From assembly GCA_937911175.1 (NCBI GenBank), contig CALDSE010000057.1:1-64000 (forward strand): a stretch of 64,000 bases of DNA. Direction: 5' to 3'. Below are positions 1-8,750 of this stretch, one piece after another. The notes under the pieces were generated by a model. The model was not told the origin of the DNA. It made no database searches and saw only the letters and a program-made list of their open reading frames with translations. Both the position numbers and the translations under genes were made by a program. Numbering within the stretch: position 1 is the stretch's first letter; every line of letters starts with the position of its first letter. Source of the stretch: an uncultured Sediminibacterium sp. (GTDB lineage: Bacteria; Bacteroidota; Bacteroidia; Chitinophagales; Chitinophagaceae).

Positions 1-24
1 AGCTTGTGGTATTAAATACTCGTT

Positions 25-108
25 ATGACTTTTCCCATTTTATTCGGCATCATTGCCATTTTAATGATTATGTGGCGTAGACATCGTAATAGTAGAAATA
101 ACGATTAA
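25..108 (+). CDS. possible 27-residue membrane peptide
   Basis: A short frame opens with ATG and encodes about 16 hydrophobic residues followed by a basic tail (WRRHRNSRNND), the pattern of a tiny single-pass membrane protein. Its ATG overlaps a TGA in another frame (ATGA at 25-28), which would suit translational coupling to a gene ending there. That upstream gene would lie almost entirely outside the window, so neither reading can be confirmed. No family is recognised. The neighbour recO converges on it. Confidence 0.25.
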   Translation: MTFPILFGIIAILMIMWRRHRNSRNND

Positions 109-112
109 ATAC

Positions 113-847
113 CTACCTCAGCACTTCTTGTAAAATAGGTAGTGATTTTATGTCGCTGAATTTTTTATAGTGCCAGCTTAAGGATAACTGAAACAGTTCC
201 AATATTTTTTTTCTTTGCGTGCCGCTTAAAACGATAGTATCTAAATCGTTGTAAAATTGTACTTGTAAAAAACTAGAGGCCGTTTGTGCTTCTGCACCTT
301 CTAAAAAATATGGATGCCCAGGTACCTTTTCAACAAACTGTCCTTCTCTCACATCTAATACTGGAGTAGTGGCGCTATATTTTCCTTGTAAGCCAAAGCC
401 CATGTTTTGACTTAAATGAATTAAAAAATAAATAGGCAGGTTACCTACTAATTGAGGGCCGCCTTTATCTAATTGTTTAAAAGTATCTTCTATTAAATAA
501 AATAATTCTGGATGGGGTTCGGGTTGCATGGTTTGTTGCAAGACCTCTACAATATAGGTAGCTACTGCATTGCGTAGTACATCAGAATATACATTTTGAT
601 AGACAAAATCCCAGCTCACGTCTTTCACCATTTGCAATTGCTTCATGGGTGAATGATATACTTCCATTTGTAAAATAGCAGCGGGCTGATAAAAAACGCC
701 TTTGTTCGCTCCTTTTTTACTAGTCACTCTCACCCCTTTGACCATGTATTGTTGCACACCAAAAAGTTCGGTATAGGCCGTTAGGATAATACTCGTATCA
801 CCATATTTTGTGACGCGTAAAACAATACCCTTGGTGTTATGTAACAT
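113..847 (-). CDS. recO: DNA repair protein RecO
   Basis: RecO is a recombination mediator that, with RecR, loads RecA onto SSB-coated single-stranded DNA in the RecF pathway. The 244 residues match the usual length. The N-terminal OB-fold (about residues 1-80, opening with KGIVLRVTKYGD) is followed by the helical C-terminal half. The protein contains no cysteine at all, so the zinc finger found in some RecO proteins is absent. The gene starts 9 nt after the pheS stop on the same strand and is probably co-transcribed with it. The ATG start gives a normal N-terminus. Identification rests on overall sequence pattern. Confidence 0.93.
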   Translation of the reverse strand: MLHNTKGIVLRVTKYGDTSIILTAYTELFGVQQYMVKGVRVTSKKGANKGVFYQPAAILQMEVYHSPMKQLQMVKDVSWDFVYQNVYSDVLRNAVATYIVEVLQQTMQPEPHPELFYLIEDTFKQLDKGGPQLVGNLPIYFLIHLSQNMGFGLQGKYSATTPVLDVREGQFVEKVPGHPYFLEGAEAQTASSFLQVQFYNDLDTIVLSGTQRKKILELFQLSLSWHYKKFSDIKSLPILQEVLR

Positions 848-856
848 AATTAATTA

Positions 857-1894
857 TCAGACACTCTTAAACTGTTGCAAAAAGCGCAAGTCGTTTTGAG
901 AGTATAAACGTAAATCGTTTACTTGGTATTTTAATTGCGCAATTCTTTCAACGCCCATACCAAATGCAAAGCCAGTATACTTTTCAGGATCGATGTCAAA
1001 GTTTTTTAACACATTCGGATGCACCATACCACTGCCTAAAATTTCTACCCATCCTGTATGTTTACAAATATTACATCCTTTACCACTACATATTTGACAG
1101 CTAATATCCATCTCTGCACTAGGTTCTGTAAAAGGAAAATAACTTGGACGGAATCTTACTTTTACATCCTTGCCAAACATTTCTTGTACGAAAAAATAAA
1201 GTGTTTGTTTTAAATCTGCAAAGCTTACATTTTCATCAATGTATAAACCTTCTACTTGATGAAAAAAACAATGTGCTCTTGCTGAAATAGTTTCATTGCG
1301 ATACACACGGCCCGGACAAATTACACGAATAGGTGGTTTCTGTGTTTCCATCACACGCGCTTGTACACTGGATGTATGCGTTCTTAATAACCATGCTGCA
1401 TTTTCATCAGTGGCTTCTTGTACATAAAAAGTATCCTGCATATCACGCGCTGGATGATCGGCTGGTAAATTCATCGCACCAAAATTATGCCAATCATCTT
1501 CTATCTCTGGTCCTTCTGCAACAGCGAATCCTAATCTTTTAAAAATAGAAACCATTTGATTGCGCACTAAATTTAAAGGATGTCTTGTGCCCACTGTAAA
1601 TTCATCGCCCGGTAAACTTGTATCAATGTTAGCATCTAATGTAGTGGTGTCTCCTAATGCTGCCACTAAGGCTTCAAGTTTTTCTTCCGCTGCTACCTTG
1701 AAAGCATTTAGGATTTGTCCGAATTCCTTTTTCTGTTCATTAGACACCGATTTCATCTCCCCCATCATATTTTTCACCAAACCTTTGGTTCCCAAGTATT
1801 TAATTCTGAAGGCTTCCACCTCGGCGCTGGTGGTAGCGACCGTATTTTGGATTTCTTGAGTGATGGTTTGAATTTGTTGTATCAGTGGCTCCAT
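857..1894 (-). CDS. pheS: phenylalanyl-tRNA synthetase alpha subunit
   Basis: This is the catalytic subunit of the cytoplasmic (alpha-beta)2 enzyme that charges tRNA-Phe. It is 345 aa, with an N-terminal coiled-coil tRNA-binding arm (about 1-85) and a class II core. Motif 2 is seen at RVYRNETISARAH and motif 3 at GFAFGMGVERIAQLKY. A CxxCxxxxCxxC cluster (CQICSGKGCNIC) precedes GWVEILG, as in many bacterial PheS. The frame is open further upstream, but the start is placed at MEPLIQQI because a -7-like box lies 4 nt before this ATG. pheT is not adjacent, so the two subunits are encoded apart. recO follows closely. Confidence 0.95.
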   Translation of the reverse strand: MEPLIQQIQTITQEIQNTVATTSAEVEAFRIKYLGTKGLVKNMMGEMKSVSNEQKKEFGQILNAFKVAAEEKLEALVAALGDTTTLDANIDTSLPGDEFTVGTRHPLNLVRNQMVSIFKRLGFAVAEGPEIEDDWHNFGAMNLPADHPARDMQDTFYVQEATDENAAWLLRTHTSSVQARVMETQKPPIRVICPGRVYRNETISARAHCFFHQVEGLYIDENVSFADLKQTLYFFVQEMFGKDVKVRFRPSYFPFTEPSAEMDISCQICSGKGCNICKHTGWVEILGSGMVHPNVLKNFDIDPEKYTGFAFGMGVERIAQLKYQVNDLRLYSQNDLRFLQQFKSV

Positions 1895-1898
1895 GGTA

Positions 1899-1906
1899 CG
1901 AAGATA
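1899..1906 (-). promoter_or_regulatory. -7-like box for pheS
   Basis: TATCTTCG on the minus strand has one mismatch to TAnnTTTG and sits 4 nt before the pheS ATG. The identical octamer lies 4 nt before uvrD. If used, the mRNA would be leaderless or nearly so. Confidence 0.4.
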
Positions 1907-1917
1907 AAATAAATCCT

Positions 1918-1925
1918 TACATTTG
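1918..1925 (+). promoter_or_regulatory. -7 box for DUF4290-murA
   Basis: TACATTTG is an exact TAnnTTTG match 22 nt before the DUF4290 start. No clear TTTG at -33 is seen. Confidence 0.5.
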
Positions 1926-1947
1926 TTACTCGAGAAGTAATAAATAC

Positions 1948-2640
1948 ATGGAATACAATACAGCAAGAAGCTTAATGGGGATGAGAGAGTATGGCCGTCA
2001 CGTTCATAAGATGGTGGACCATTTAATGACTATTGAAGATCGTGCCAAAAGACAGGAGCAGGCTCAGGTAGTGATTGAACTAATGGGCTTTTTGACACCT
2101 CAGCTTAAGAATGTAGAAGACTACAAGCATAAATTATGGGATCACCTGTTTTTTATGAGCAATTTCCAATTAGACGTAGACAGTCCTTATCCTATTCCTA
2201 CTAAGGAAACCTATAAGCAGAAGCCCGATCCCATTCCTTATCCTAAGCGTAAAATTAAATATGCCCATTTAGGTAAAAACCTAGAATTGGTCATTGATAA
2301 AGCGATGGCGGAACAAGACCAAGAGAAAAAAGCAGGTTTTGCGCATGCTATTGCACATTACATGAAACTAGCTTATAGTAACTGGCATAAAGAATTAGTA
2401 CAAGATGATACCATTAGAGGAGAGTTAAACGCCATCACCGGTGGTGAACTTGAATTTAGCAATACACCTTATATCAAACATCGCAATCAAAATTTTGAAA
2501 GAGATGAGTACCGTCCAGCTGCGGGTCGTTGGCAGGGCAATCGCAATAATAATAATCGCGGTGGACGCGGTCCAAGCGGACCAGGCGGTGGCGGCGGCGG
2601 ACGCAACAACAATAACCGCAACTTTAAAAAGCGTTTTTAA
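1948..2640 (+). CDS. DUF4290 protein with basic Gly/Asn/Arg tail
   Basis: This is a 230-residue cytoplasmic protein of the Bacteroidota-restricted DUF4290 family; its function is unknown. The conserved helical domain fills about residues 1-190, beginning MEYNTARSLMGMREYG. After it comes a low-complexity tail of about 40 residues rich in Gly, Asn and Arg that ends in FKKRF and resembles RGG-type RNA-binding tails. The start is set at MEYNT because upstream in-frame codons overlap the pheS start region and the promoter box. murA begins 5 nt after the stop, so the two are almost certainly one operon. A link to wall synthesis or RNA binding is inference. Confidence 0.85.
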   Translation: MEYNTARSLMGMREYGRHVHKMVDHLMTIEDRAKRQEQAQVVIELMGFLTPQLKNVEDYKHKLWDHLFFMSNFQLDVDSPYPIPTKETYKQKPDPIPYPKRKIKYAHLGKNLELVIDKAMAEQDQEKKAGFAHAIAHYMKLAYSNWHKELVQDDTIRGELNAITGGELEFSNTPYIKHRNQNFERDEYRPAAGRWQGNRNNNNRGGRGPSGPGGGGGGRNNNNRNFKKRF

Positions 2641-2645
2641 TTACC

Positions 2646-3950
2646 ATGAGTTCATTCGAAGTCATAGGCGGAAAAGCACTTAAAGGAAATATTACACCCC
2701 AGGGTGCCAAAAACGAAGCCTTACAAATTTTATCTGCAGTAGTATTAACAGCAGAGCCTATTACCATTTCCAATATACCTGATATTGTTGATGTGAATTT
2801 ACTAATAGAGTTATTAGAGGCGATGGGCGTTAGGGTTGAAAAATTAAAGGAAGGTGAATACCGTTTTCAAGCAGATAAAATTGATCCTAGTTATTTAGCC
2901 TCTGATGATTTTAAAACTAAGAGTGGAAGATTACGCGGAAGTGTTATGTTAGCAGGTCCCATTCTAGCAAGATTTAAAAAAGCTTATTTACCTAAACCAG
3001 GTGGAGATAAAATTGGAAGAAGAAGATTAGATACACATATAATTGGATTTGAAAAACTAGGCGCTACCTATGCTTATGATGAAAAGATAGCCTGCTTTAC
3101 TTTAAGCGCAGATAAACTAGTAGGTACTTATATGTTATTAGAAGAGCCTTCCGTTACAGGAACAGCGAATATTTTAATGGCTGCTGTATTTGCAGAAGGC
3201 ATTACTAGTATTTATAATGCAGCCTGTGAGCCTTATGTACAGCAGCTTTGCTTACTATTAAATAATATGGGCGCAAAAATTACAGGCATTGGTAGTAATT
3301 TATTGCGCATTGAAGGCGTGACTAAATTAGGCACTGCCACACATAGAATTTTACCAGACATGATTGAGATTGGTTCATTCATTGGACTAGCCGCCATGAC
3401 CAAAAGTGAAATCACTATTAAAAATGCAGGCGTAGCACACTTAGGTATTATTCCAGAAAAATTTCGTTTACTAGGAATTGATTTTACGATAAAAGGAGAT
3501 GACATTTATATTCCGGCTCAAGATATTTATGAGATACAAACTTTTATGGATGGGGGTATCCTAACTATTTATGATAACCCTTGGCCAGGATTTACGCCCG
3601 ATTTATTAAGTATTATTTTAGTGACTGCCATTCAAGCAAGAGGCAGTGTACTGATTCATCAAAAAATGTTTGAAAGCCGTTTATTTTTTACGGATAAATT
3701 AATTGATATGGGGGCACAAATTATTTTGTGCGATCCACACCGTGCTACCGTCATTGGTTTAGCGCGTAAACATTCACTGCGTGGTATAACCATGAGTAGC
3801 CCTGATATTCGCGCTGGGCAAGCCTTGCTGATTGCCGCACTAAGTGCAGAAGGAAAAAGCACCATTCAAAATATTGAACAAATAGACAGAGGCTATCAAA
3901 ATATTGATGCTCGATTGCAAGCACTAGGTGCGCAAATACAAAGAATCTAA
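2646..3950 (+). CDS. murA: UDP-GlcNAc enolpyruvyl transferase (MurA), Asp-type active site
   Basis: MurA transfers enolpyruvate from PEP to UDP-GlcNAc, the first committed step of peptidoglycan synthesis in the cytoplasm. The 434 aa form the two-lobed EPSP-synthase fold. K22-N23 (GAKNEAL) and the RLRGSVMLAGP segment match the family. The catalytic loop reads PGGDKIGRRRLDTH, so the residue equivalent to E. coli Cys115 is Asp121. In known Asp-type enzymes this keeps activity but removes the site alkylated by fosfomycin. The gene follows DUF4290 by 5 nt and ends in a strong shared terminator. Confidence 0.96.
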   Translation: MSSFEVIGGKALKGNITPQGAKNEALQILSAVVLTAEPITISNIPDIVDVNLLIELLEAMGVRVEKLKEGEYRFQADKIDPSYLASDDFKTKSGRLRGSVMLAGPILARFKKAYLPKPGGDKIGRRRLDTHIIGFEKLGATYAYDEKIACFTLSADKLVGTYMLLEEPSVTGTANILMAAVFAEGITSIYNAACEPYVQQLCLLLNNMGAKITGIGSNLLRIEGVTKLGTATHRILPDMIEIGSFIGLAAMTKSEITIKNAGVAHLGIIPEKFRLLGIDFTIKGDDIYIPAQDIYEIQTFMDGGILTIYDNPWPGFTPDLLSIILVTAIQARGSVLIHQKMFESRLFFTDKLIDMGAQIILCDPHRATVIGLARKHSLRGITMSSPDIRAGQALLIAALSAEGKSTIQNIEQIDRGYQNIDARLQALGAQIQRI

Positions 3951-3974
3951 AACTTTTATGTTTTATCAATTCAT

Positions 3975-4012
3975 AAAAAAGAGCCCCGATAATTCGGGGC
4001 TCTTTTTCTTTT
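3975..4012. terminator. bidirectional terminator, murA / S10 peptidase
   Basis: A 9-bp stem GAGCCCCGA/TCGGGGCTC with loop TAAT is preceded by A6 and followed by a T-rich run. It therefore works on both strands between two convergent genes. Confidence 0.9.
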
Positions 4013-4024
4013 TACCTATACAAA

Positions 4025-5563
4025 TTAAAACTTTGCAGGGGTACCCAACTTCGGAATACTCTTCTTAATAAAGACTCTTAGGTGATCATTACTAGTCGCT
4101 AAATCTTCTTTGCGCAAATACATCATATGTCCACTGCGGTATCCTTCCCAAAACATTCTGTCTTGAATTTTTCCAGCAGGATCCATTTGCCACATATTAT
4201 ATTTTGCATTGAAATAATCGCAAGCACCATCGTAATAGCCGGATTGTACCAATAAATTTAAATAAGGATTTTCCATCATCGCTTGACGTAAGTCATCTCC
4301 CGTATTATTATTGCTGTTATCCCATGGCCCTACTGGACCAAAAATATAATAGTTTAAATCGGTCTTATAGCCTAGCTCATCTCTTAAATACATATTGATT
4401 GCTGGCGTGAACGAATGCTCCCATGACAACAACTCTGCATTGTAATCTGGTCTTTGTCCTGCATTCTTTTTATCCATACCAATGTATCTTGAATCCAGTC
4501 TTCCAACTGTTTTACCTTGATCACGCAATAACTCTTTCCAGAAATAATCAAATGGCACTTCCATATTTTGTTCTGCTACTACTGTTTCATTTAAACCTAT
4601 ATAGCCAGCTATTTTTTTCACCATGGCTTTACGCTTATCTGCTGCCAATGCACCGCCTTGTGCTAATGCAGGCATGAGTTCGTTGATTGCAAATGCTTCT
4701 ACTTCTGGTAAATATTTTTCTAATTCCTTAGACTGATATACTGTATTTAATTTTTTATGATGCCATGCAGTTGCTGCCATATAAGGAATACGCAATGCGG
4801 CACTTGATACTGCATCACGCTTTAATCCAAGATCGGTTGGTGAAACCAATATAACTCCATTTAAAAACATCCAGTGTCTGTTCTGTAATTCCAATGACAA
4901 TCCAGACACACGATTAGTGCCATAACTTTCTCCAATTAAAAATTTAGGAGAAGCCCATCTTTTTTGTCTTCCAACAAATGTATTGATCCAGTCTGCTAAA
5001 TATTTAATGTCTGCGTTTACACCAAAAAATTTTGATCCTGGAGTTGCCTTTTCTAAAATTCTTGAAAAGCCTGTGTTCACTGGGTCTACATAAACAATAT
5101 CTGCTACATCTAATAATGACTGTGGATTTTCTTCAAATCCATAGGGTTGAATGGGATATCCTTCATCATCTATTTTTAATTTTTTAGGCCCTGTATAGCC
5201 CAAGTGCATCCAAACACTGGCGGTACCTGGTCCACCATTGAATGAAATAACCAAGGGTCTTGTTTCTTTATTGGTTACATCGGTGCGCTCATAGTACACA
5301 TAAAATAAGCCTGCAACGGCTTTCCCATCTTCATCCCATACCGGCTGCGTACTTGCTGTTACTTTATAAGGCACTTTTTGTCCTTTAATTGTGACTTCCC
5401 CTTTATTTTCAGTTTTAGCTTCTAAAGAAAGTTCTCTTTTAAAACTTGGGTTTTTATCTTCCGATTTAGTGGCTGGTTTAGCCGCTGGTACCTCGGCAGG
5501 CTTTTGTGCTTGTGCTATAAAAGCAAGTAGCACTAATAAATACGTAAATAATTGTTTTTGCAT
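4025..5563 (-). CDS. secreted S10-family serine carboxypeptidase-like protein
   Basis: This is a 512-aa exported protein with a signal peptide (MQKQLFTYLLVLLAFIAQAQ). It has the alpha/beta-hydrolase fold of peptidase family S10. The oxyanion-hole segment NGGPGTAS lies near residue 110, the nucleophile Ser213 is in GESYGT, an Asp is in SGYYDGACD, and the catalytic His479 is in SGHMMYL. It probably removes C-terminal residues from peptides in the periplasm; the substrate is unknown. It stands alone and converges on murA through a shared terminator. The start is supported by the signal peptide directly after the ATG. Confidence 0.88.
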   Translation of the reverse strand: MQKQLFTYLLVLLAFIAQAQKPAEVPAAKPATKSEDKNPSFKRELSLEAKTENKGEVTIKGQKVPYKVTASTQPVWDEDGKAVAGLFYVYYERTDVTNKETRPLVISFNGGPGTASVWMHLGYTGPKKLKIDDEGYPIQPYGFEENPQSLLDVADIVYVDPVNTGFSRILEKATPGSKFFGVNADIKYLADWINTFVGRQKRWASPKFLIGESYGTNRVSGLSLELQNRHWMFLNGVILVSPTDLGLKRDAVSSAALRIPYMAATAWHHKKLNTVYQSKELEKYLPEVEAFAINELMPALAQGGALAADKRKAMVKKIAGYIGLNETVVAEQNMEVPFDYFWKELLRDQGKTVGRLDSRYIGMDKKNAGQRPDYNAELLSWEHSFTPAINMYLRDELGYKTDLNYYIFGPVGPWDNSNNNTGDDLRQAMMENPYLNLLVQSGYYDGACDYFNAKYNMWQMDPAGKIQDRMFWEGYRSGHMMYLRKEDLATSNDHLRVFIKKSIPKLGTPAKF

Positions 5564-5710
5564 AAGGCTCTTATTAGTTAGAATTAATTTTTTCTACTGC
5601 TAAATATACATAATAATTAGATTTTTACTAGCCCTCAGTATAATTATTTATTTAGGTAGTATTTATGTAATTTAGAGCGAAGAAAAACTACACCGCTTAA
5701 ACCTCAAAGG

Positions 5711-6286
5711 ATGTCTGAAGCCCTCCATAAAGTTATTATTTTAACTGCTCCTTCGGGCGCAGGAAAAACATCCATTGCGGCTTATTTATTAAAGCAAATG
5801 CCGCAGTTATCTTTTTCGGTATCAGCTACCACAAGAGCACCTAGAGGCAATGAAAAACAAGGGGTTGAATATCATTTTATCTCTTTGGAAAAATTTGAAG
5901 GCCATATCCACCAAAATGATTTTTTAGAATATGAGATGGTCTATGAAGGGGTTTATTATGGGACTTTACAATCGGAGTTAACACGTATTTGGAATTTAGG
6001 TAAAATTCCTGTTTTAGATATTGATGTCAAAGGTGCCATTAGCGTTCAAAAACAAATAGGCGCTAATTGTTTCTCTATTTTTATTATGCCACCCTCTATT
6101 GAGATTTTAAAAGAGCGATTGGAAAATAGAAAAACAGAAACCCCCGAGAGTTTACAAATTCGTTTAGATAAAGCAGCTTATGAAATAAGTTTTAGTAACC
6201 AGTTTAATGCCATCATACAAAACAATGATTTAACCTTAGCTTGCACTGATACTGAAAAACTAATTACTGCTTTTTTACAAAAATAA
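5711..6286 (+). CDS. gmk: guanylate kinase
   Basis: Guanylate kinase phosphorylates GMP to GDP using ATP, in cytoplasmic purine metabolism. The 191 aa are typical. The P-loop APSGAGKTS is at about residues 13-21. The GMP-binding stretch SVSATTRAPRGNEKQGVEYHF follows, and the core ends with a short C-terminal helix. The ATG directly follows CTCAAAGG. The next gene, an SDR enzyme, starts 52 nt downstream on the same strand. No promoter box of the usual form was found; TATTTATG at about 55 nt upstream is a poor match. Confidence 0.95.
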   Translation: MSEALHKVIILTAPSGAGKTSIAAYLLKQMPQLSFSVSATTRAPRGNEKQGVEYHFISLEKFEGHIHQNDFLEYEMVYEGVYYGTLQSELTRIWNLGKIPVLDIDVKGAISVQKQIGANCFSIFIMPPSIEILKERLENRKTETPESLQIRLDKAAYEISFSNQFNAIIQNNDLTLACTDTEKLITAFLQK

Positions 6287-6338
6287 ATTTCGATAGTACT
6301 TATTAAATTTTGTTATAAACTTTTTAAATAAATAAATT

Positions 6339-7157
6339 ATGTCATTACAAGGAAAAACTGTTTTTATCACGGGCGGTAGCAGAGGCATTGGAAAAGCAAT
6401 GGCTTTAAAACTAGCTGCAGCAGGCGCTAATATTGTCATTGCTGCAAAGTCGGTAGAAGAGGACCCTCGTTTAGGAGGCACTATTTTTACAGCCGCTGCT
6501 GAAGTAGAAGCCTTGGGGGTAAAGGCTTTAGCCGTTCAAGTAGATATTAGAGACGAAGCGCAAATTGCTAATGCGGTGAAATTAACAGTAGAAAAATTTG
6601 GAGGCATTGATATACTTATAAATAATGCAAGTGCTATTCAATTAACAGATACTGCTAGCACGCCTAGTAAGCGTTTTGATTTAATGCATAGCATTAATGT
6701 ACGTGGTACTTTTTTAATGGTACAACACGCGCTACCTTATTTAAGAAAATCGACGCATGCACATATTTTAACTTTATCACCTCCCATTAATTTAGCACCA
6801 AAATGGTTAGGACCACATGTAGCCTATACGATTTCAAAATACGATATGAGTATGATGACCTTGGGTTGGGCAGAAGAATTTAAAGATGATAATATTGCTT
6901 GTAATTCTTTATGGCCAAGAACCACTATTGATACTGCAGCTGTGCGTAATTTATTAGGCGGACAAGCTTTAGCGAATATGAGTAGAACCACCGATATTAT
7001 TGCAGATGCCGCTTTCTATATTTTAAGTAAAGAAAAATTAGCCTACAACGGAAAATTATTTACCGACGAAGAGGTATTGGCCGCAGAAGGTATCACCGAC
7101 TTAGCACATTATTCGGTAGTGCCGGGTGCTAAATTATTTTACGATCTATTTTTATAA
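6339..7157 (+). CDS. short-chain dehydrogenase, HSDL2-like
   Basis: This is a 272-aa NAD(P)-dependent oxidoreductase of the classical SDR fold. The cofactor motif TGGSRGIG is at residues 11-18, NNAS at about 96-99, and the catalytic Ser147, Tyr163 and Lys167 (YTISK) are all present. The insertion EEDPRLGGTIFTAAAEVEALG after the second beta strand, together with the PPINL and WPRT segments, resembles the hydroxysteroid dehydrogenase-like 2 group. The substrate cannot be told from sequence. It lies between gmk and an exported amidohydrolase without evident functional linkage. Confidence 0.85.
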   Translation: MSLQGKTVFITGGSRGIGKAMALKLAAAGANIVIAAKSVEEDPRLGGTIFTAAAEVEALGVKALAVQVDIRDEAQIANAVKLTVEKFGGIDILINNASAIQLTDTASTPSKRFDLMHSINVRGTFLMVQHALPYLRKSTHAHILTLSPPINLAPKWLGPHVAYTISKYDMSMMTLGWAEEFKDDNIACNSLWPRTTIDTAAVRNLLGGQALANMSRTTDIIADAAFYILSKEKLAYNGKLFTDEEVLAAEGITDLAHYSVVPGAKLFYDLFL

Positions 7158-7203
7158 TATTTAAAAGTACTTTAATTAATTATTTCAATTTAAAGAATTA
7201 TTT

Positions 7204-8664
7204 ATGAAACAAATTTTGATCTTAGCATGTGTGCTACTTAGTCTACAAGTAATAGCGCAGAAGAAAAGTAAAATAGATCCTGCGACGCAACAAGTGAATG
7301 CAAATAAAGAAGCTGCACTAGCAGCTTTGAATACTGCCTATGAAGCAGATAAAAAAACAGCCTTGCAAATATGGGAATATGCAGAAGTGGGTTATAAAGA
7401 AGTAAAGAGTGCTGCACTACATGTTCAACATTTAAAAGACGCTGGTTTCACTGTTGAAACCGGTGTTGCGGGTATTCCCACTGCATTTGTGGCCACTTAT
7501 GGTACAGGCAGTCCTGCCATTGGTATTTTAGCCGAGTATGATGCCTTACCTGGAATCAATCAATCTGCATCAGCAGAAAGAGATCCCATTGTTGGAAAAA
7601 ATGCTGGCCATGCTTGTGGACACCATTTATTTGGAACAGCAAGTGTATCTGCCGGTATTGCCATTAAAGAATTAATTGCTGCTGGTAAATTAAAAGGGAC
7701 TATTAAAGTTTTTGGAACACCTGCAGAAGAAGGTGGAAGTGGTAAAGTGTTTTTAGTGAGAGCCGGCCTATTCAATAATTTAGATGCGGTCATTCACTGG
7801 CATCCTGATGATGTGAATGCAATTACTACAACAAGTGCCTTAGCGAATAAGTCTGCTAAGTTTAAATTTTATGGTATTTCAGCGCATGCTGCTGCAGCGC
7901 CGGACCAAGGCAGATCTGCACTTGATGCAGTGGAGGCGATGGATAATATGGTAAACATGATGCGTGAACATATTCCTCAGGAAACTAGAATTCATTATGT
8001 GATCACTAATGGGGGTAAAGCACCTAATGTAATTCCTGATTTTGCAGAAGTATATTATTATGTGCGTCATCCAAAACGTAAAGACGTAGTTGAAATTTTT
8101 GATAGAGTGGTGAAAGCGGCAGAAGGCGCTGCTCTTGGAACTGGTACAACGATGAAATATGATATCATTGGTGGTACACACGACTTATTAATTAATAAGG
8201 CCCTTGCAGAAACAATGCAAGCCAACTTAGATAAAGTGGGGGGCGTAAATTATACAGAAGCAGAAATTGCTTTTGCTAAAAAAATTCAACCAACAATGGT
8301 AGCTCCTATTGATATAGCAACTGCTGCTCAAGTAAAACCATTAACTTATATCAATGAAGGTAATAGTGGTTCTACCGATGTAGGTGATGTTAGCTATGCC
8401 TTACCTACTGTGGGTTTACGCGCAGCGACATGGGTTCCAGGCACTGCTGCACATAGCTGGCAAGCGGTGGCTTCTGGTGGAACTGAAATTGGCACAAAGG
8501 GAATGTTAGTAGCAAGTAAAACAATGGCAATGACTGCAATTGATTTAATGAGTAACCCTGTATTACTTGCAAAAGCAATGGAAGAGTTTATTAAATCTAA
8601 AGGAGATTATAAATACAAGGCACTGTTAGGAGATATAAAACCAGCGTTGAATTATAGAGATTAA
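7204..8664 (+). CDS. exported M20-family amidohydrolase (AbgB-like)
   Basis: This is a 486-aa metal-dependent hydrolase with a signal peptide (MKQILILACVLLSLQVIAQ). It belongs to peptidase family M20 and is closest in pattern to p-aminobenzoyl-glutamate hydrolase subunit B. Metal-site segments are AEYDALPG, HACGHH (Cys/His ligands), PAEEGGSGK, HWHPDD and the C-terminal AAHSWQ. The dimerisation domain lies in the middle (SAHAAAAPDQGRSALDA onwards). It likely cleaves an N-acyl or peptide amide bond in the periplasm; the exact substrate is open. The imperfect hairpin downstream may terminate it against lysS. Confidence 0.87.
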   Translation: MKQILILACVLLSLQVIAQKKSKIDPATQQVNANKEAALAALNTAYEADKKTALQIWEYAEVGYKEVKSAALHVQHLKDAGFTVETGVAGIPTAFVATYGTGSPAIGILAEYDALPGINQSASAERDPIVGKNAGHACGHHLFGTASVSAGIAIKELIAAGKLKGTIKVFGTPAEEGGSGKVFLVRAGLFNNLDAVIHWHPDDVNAITTTSALANKSAKFKFYGISAHAAAAPDQGRSALDAVEAMDNMVNMMREHIPQETRIHYVITNGGKAPNVIPDFAEVYYYVRHPKRKDVVEIFDRVVKAAEGAALGTGTTMKYDIIGGTHDLLINKALAETMQANLDKVGGVNYTEAEIAFAKKIQPTMVAPIDIATAAQVKPLTYINEGNSGSTDVGDVSYALPTVGLRAATWVPGTAAHSWQAVASGGTEIGTKGMLVASKTMAMTAIDLMSNPVLLAKAMEEFIKSKGDYKYKALLGDIKPALNYRD

Positions 8665-8708
8665 ATAAAAAATTTATTAATCTCTATAATTCTCTCTGAT
8701 GATTTTTT

Positions 8709-8735
8709 CAAGGCACCCCATAAACGGGTGCCTTG
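8709..8735. terminator. hairpin between convergent amidohydrolase and lysS
   Basis: A 10-bp stem CAAGGCACCC/GGGTGCCTTG with a 7-nt loop lies between two convergent genes. The following T-tract is weak on the plus strand and absent on the minus strand, so termination is plausible but not textbook. Confidence 0.55.
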
Positions 8736-8750
8736 ATTTATTAAAGGGAT

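Noticed and set aside
1333-1859. Open frames opposite pheS on the plus strand
   Set aside because: They lie wholly inside a strongly conserved gene and show no family pattern or promoter.
7879-8181. His- and Cys-rich antisense frame inside the amidohydrolase gene
   Set aside because: It is a mirror of the M20 codons with no start context, so an artefact.
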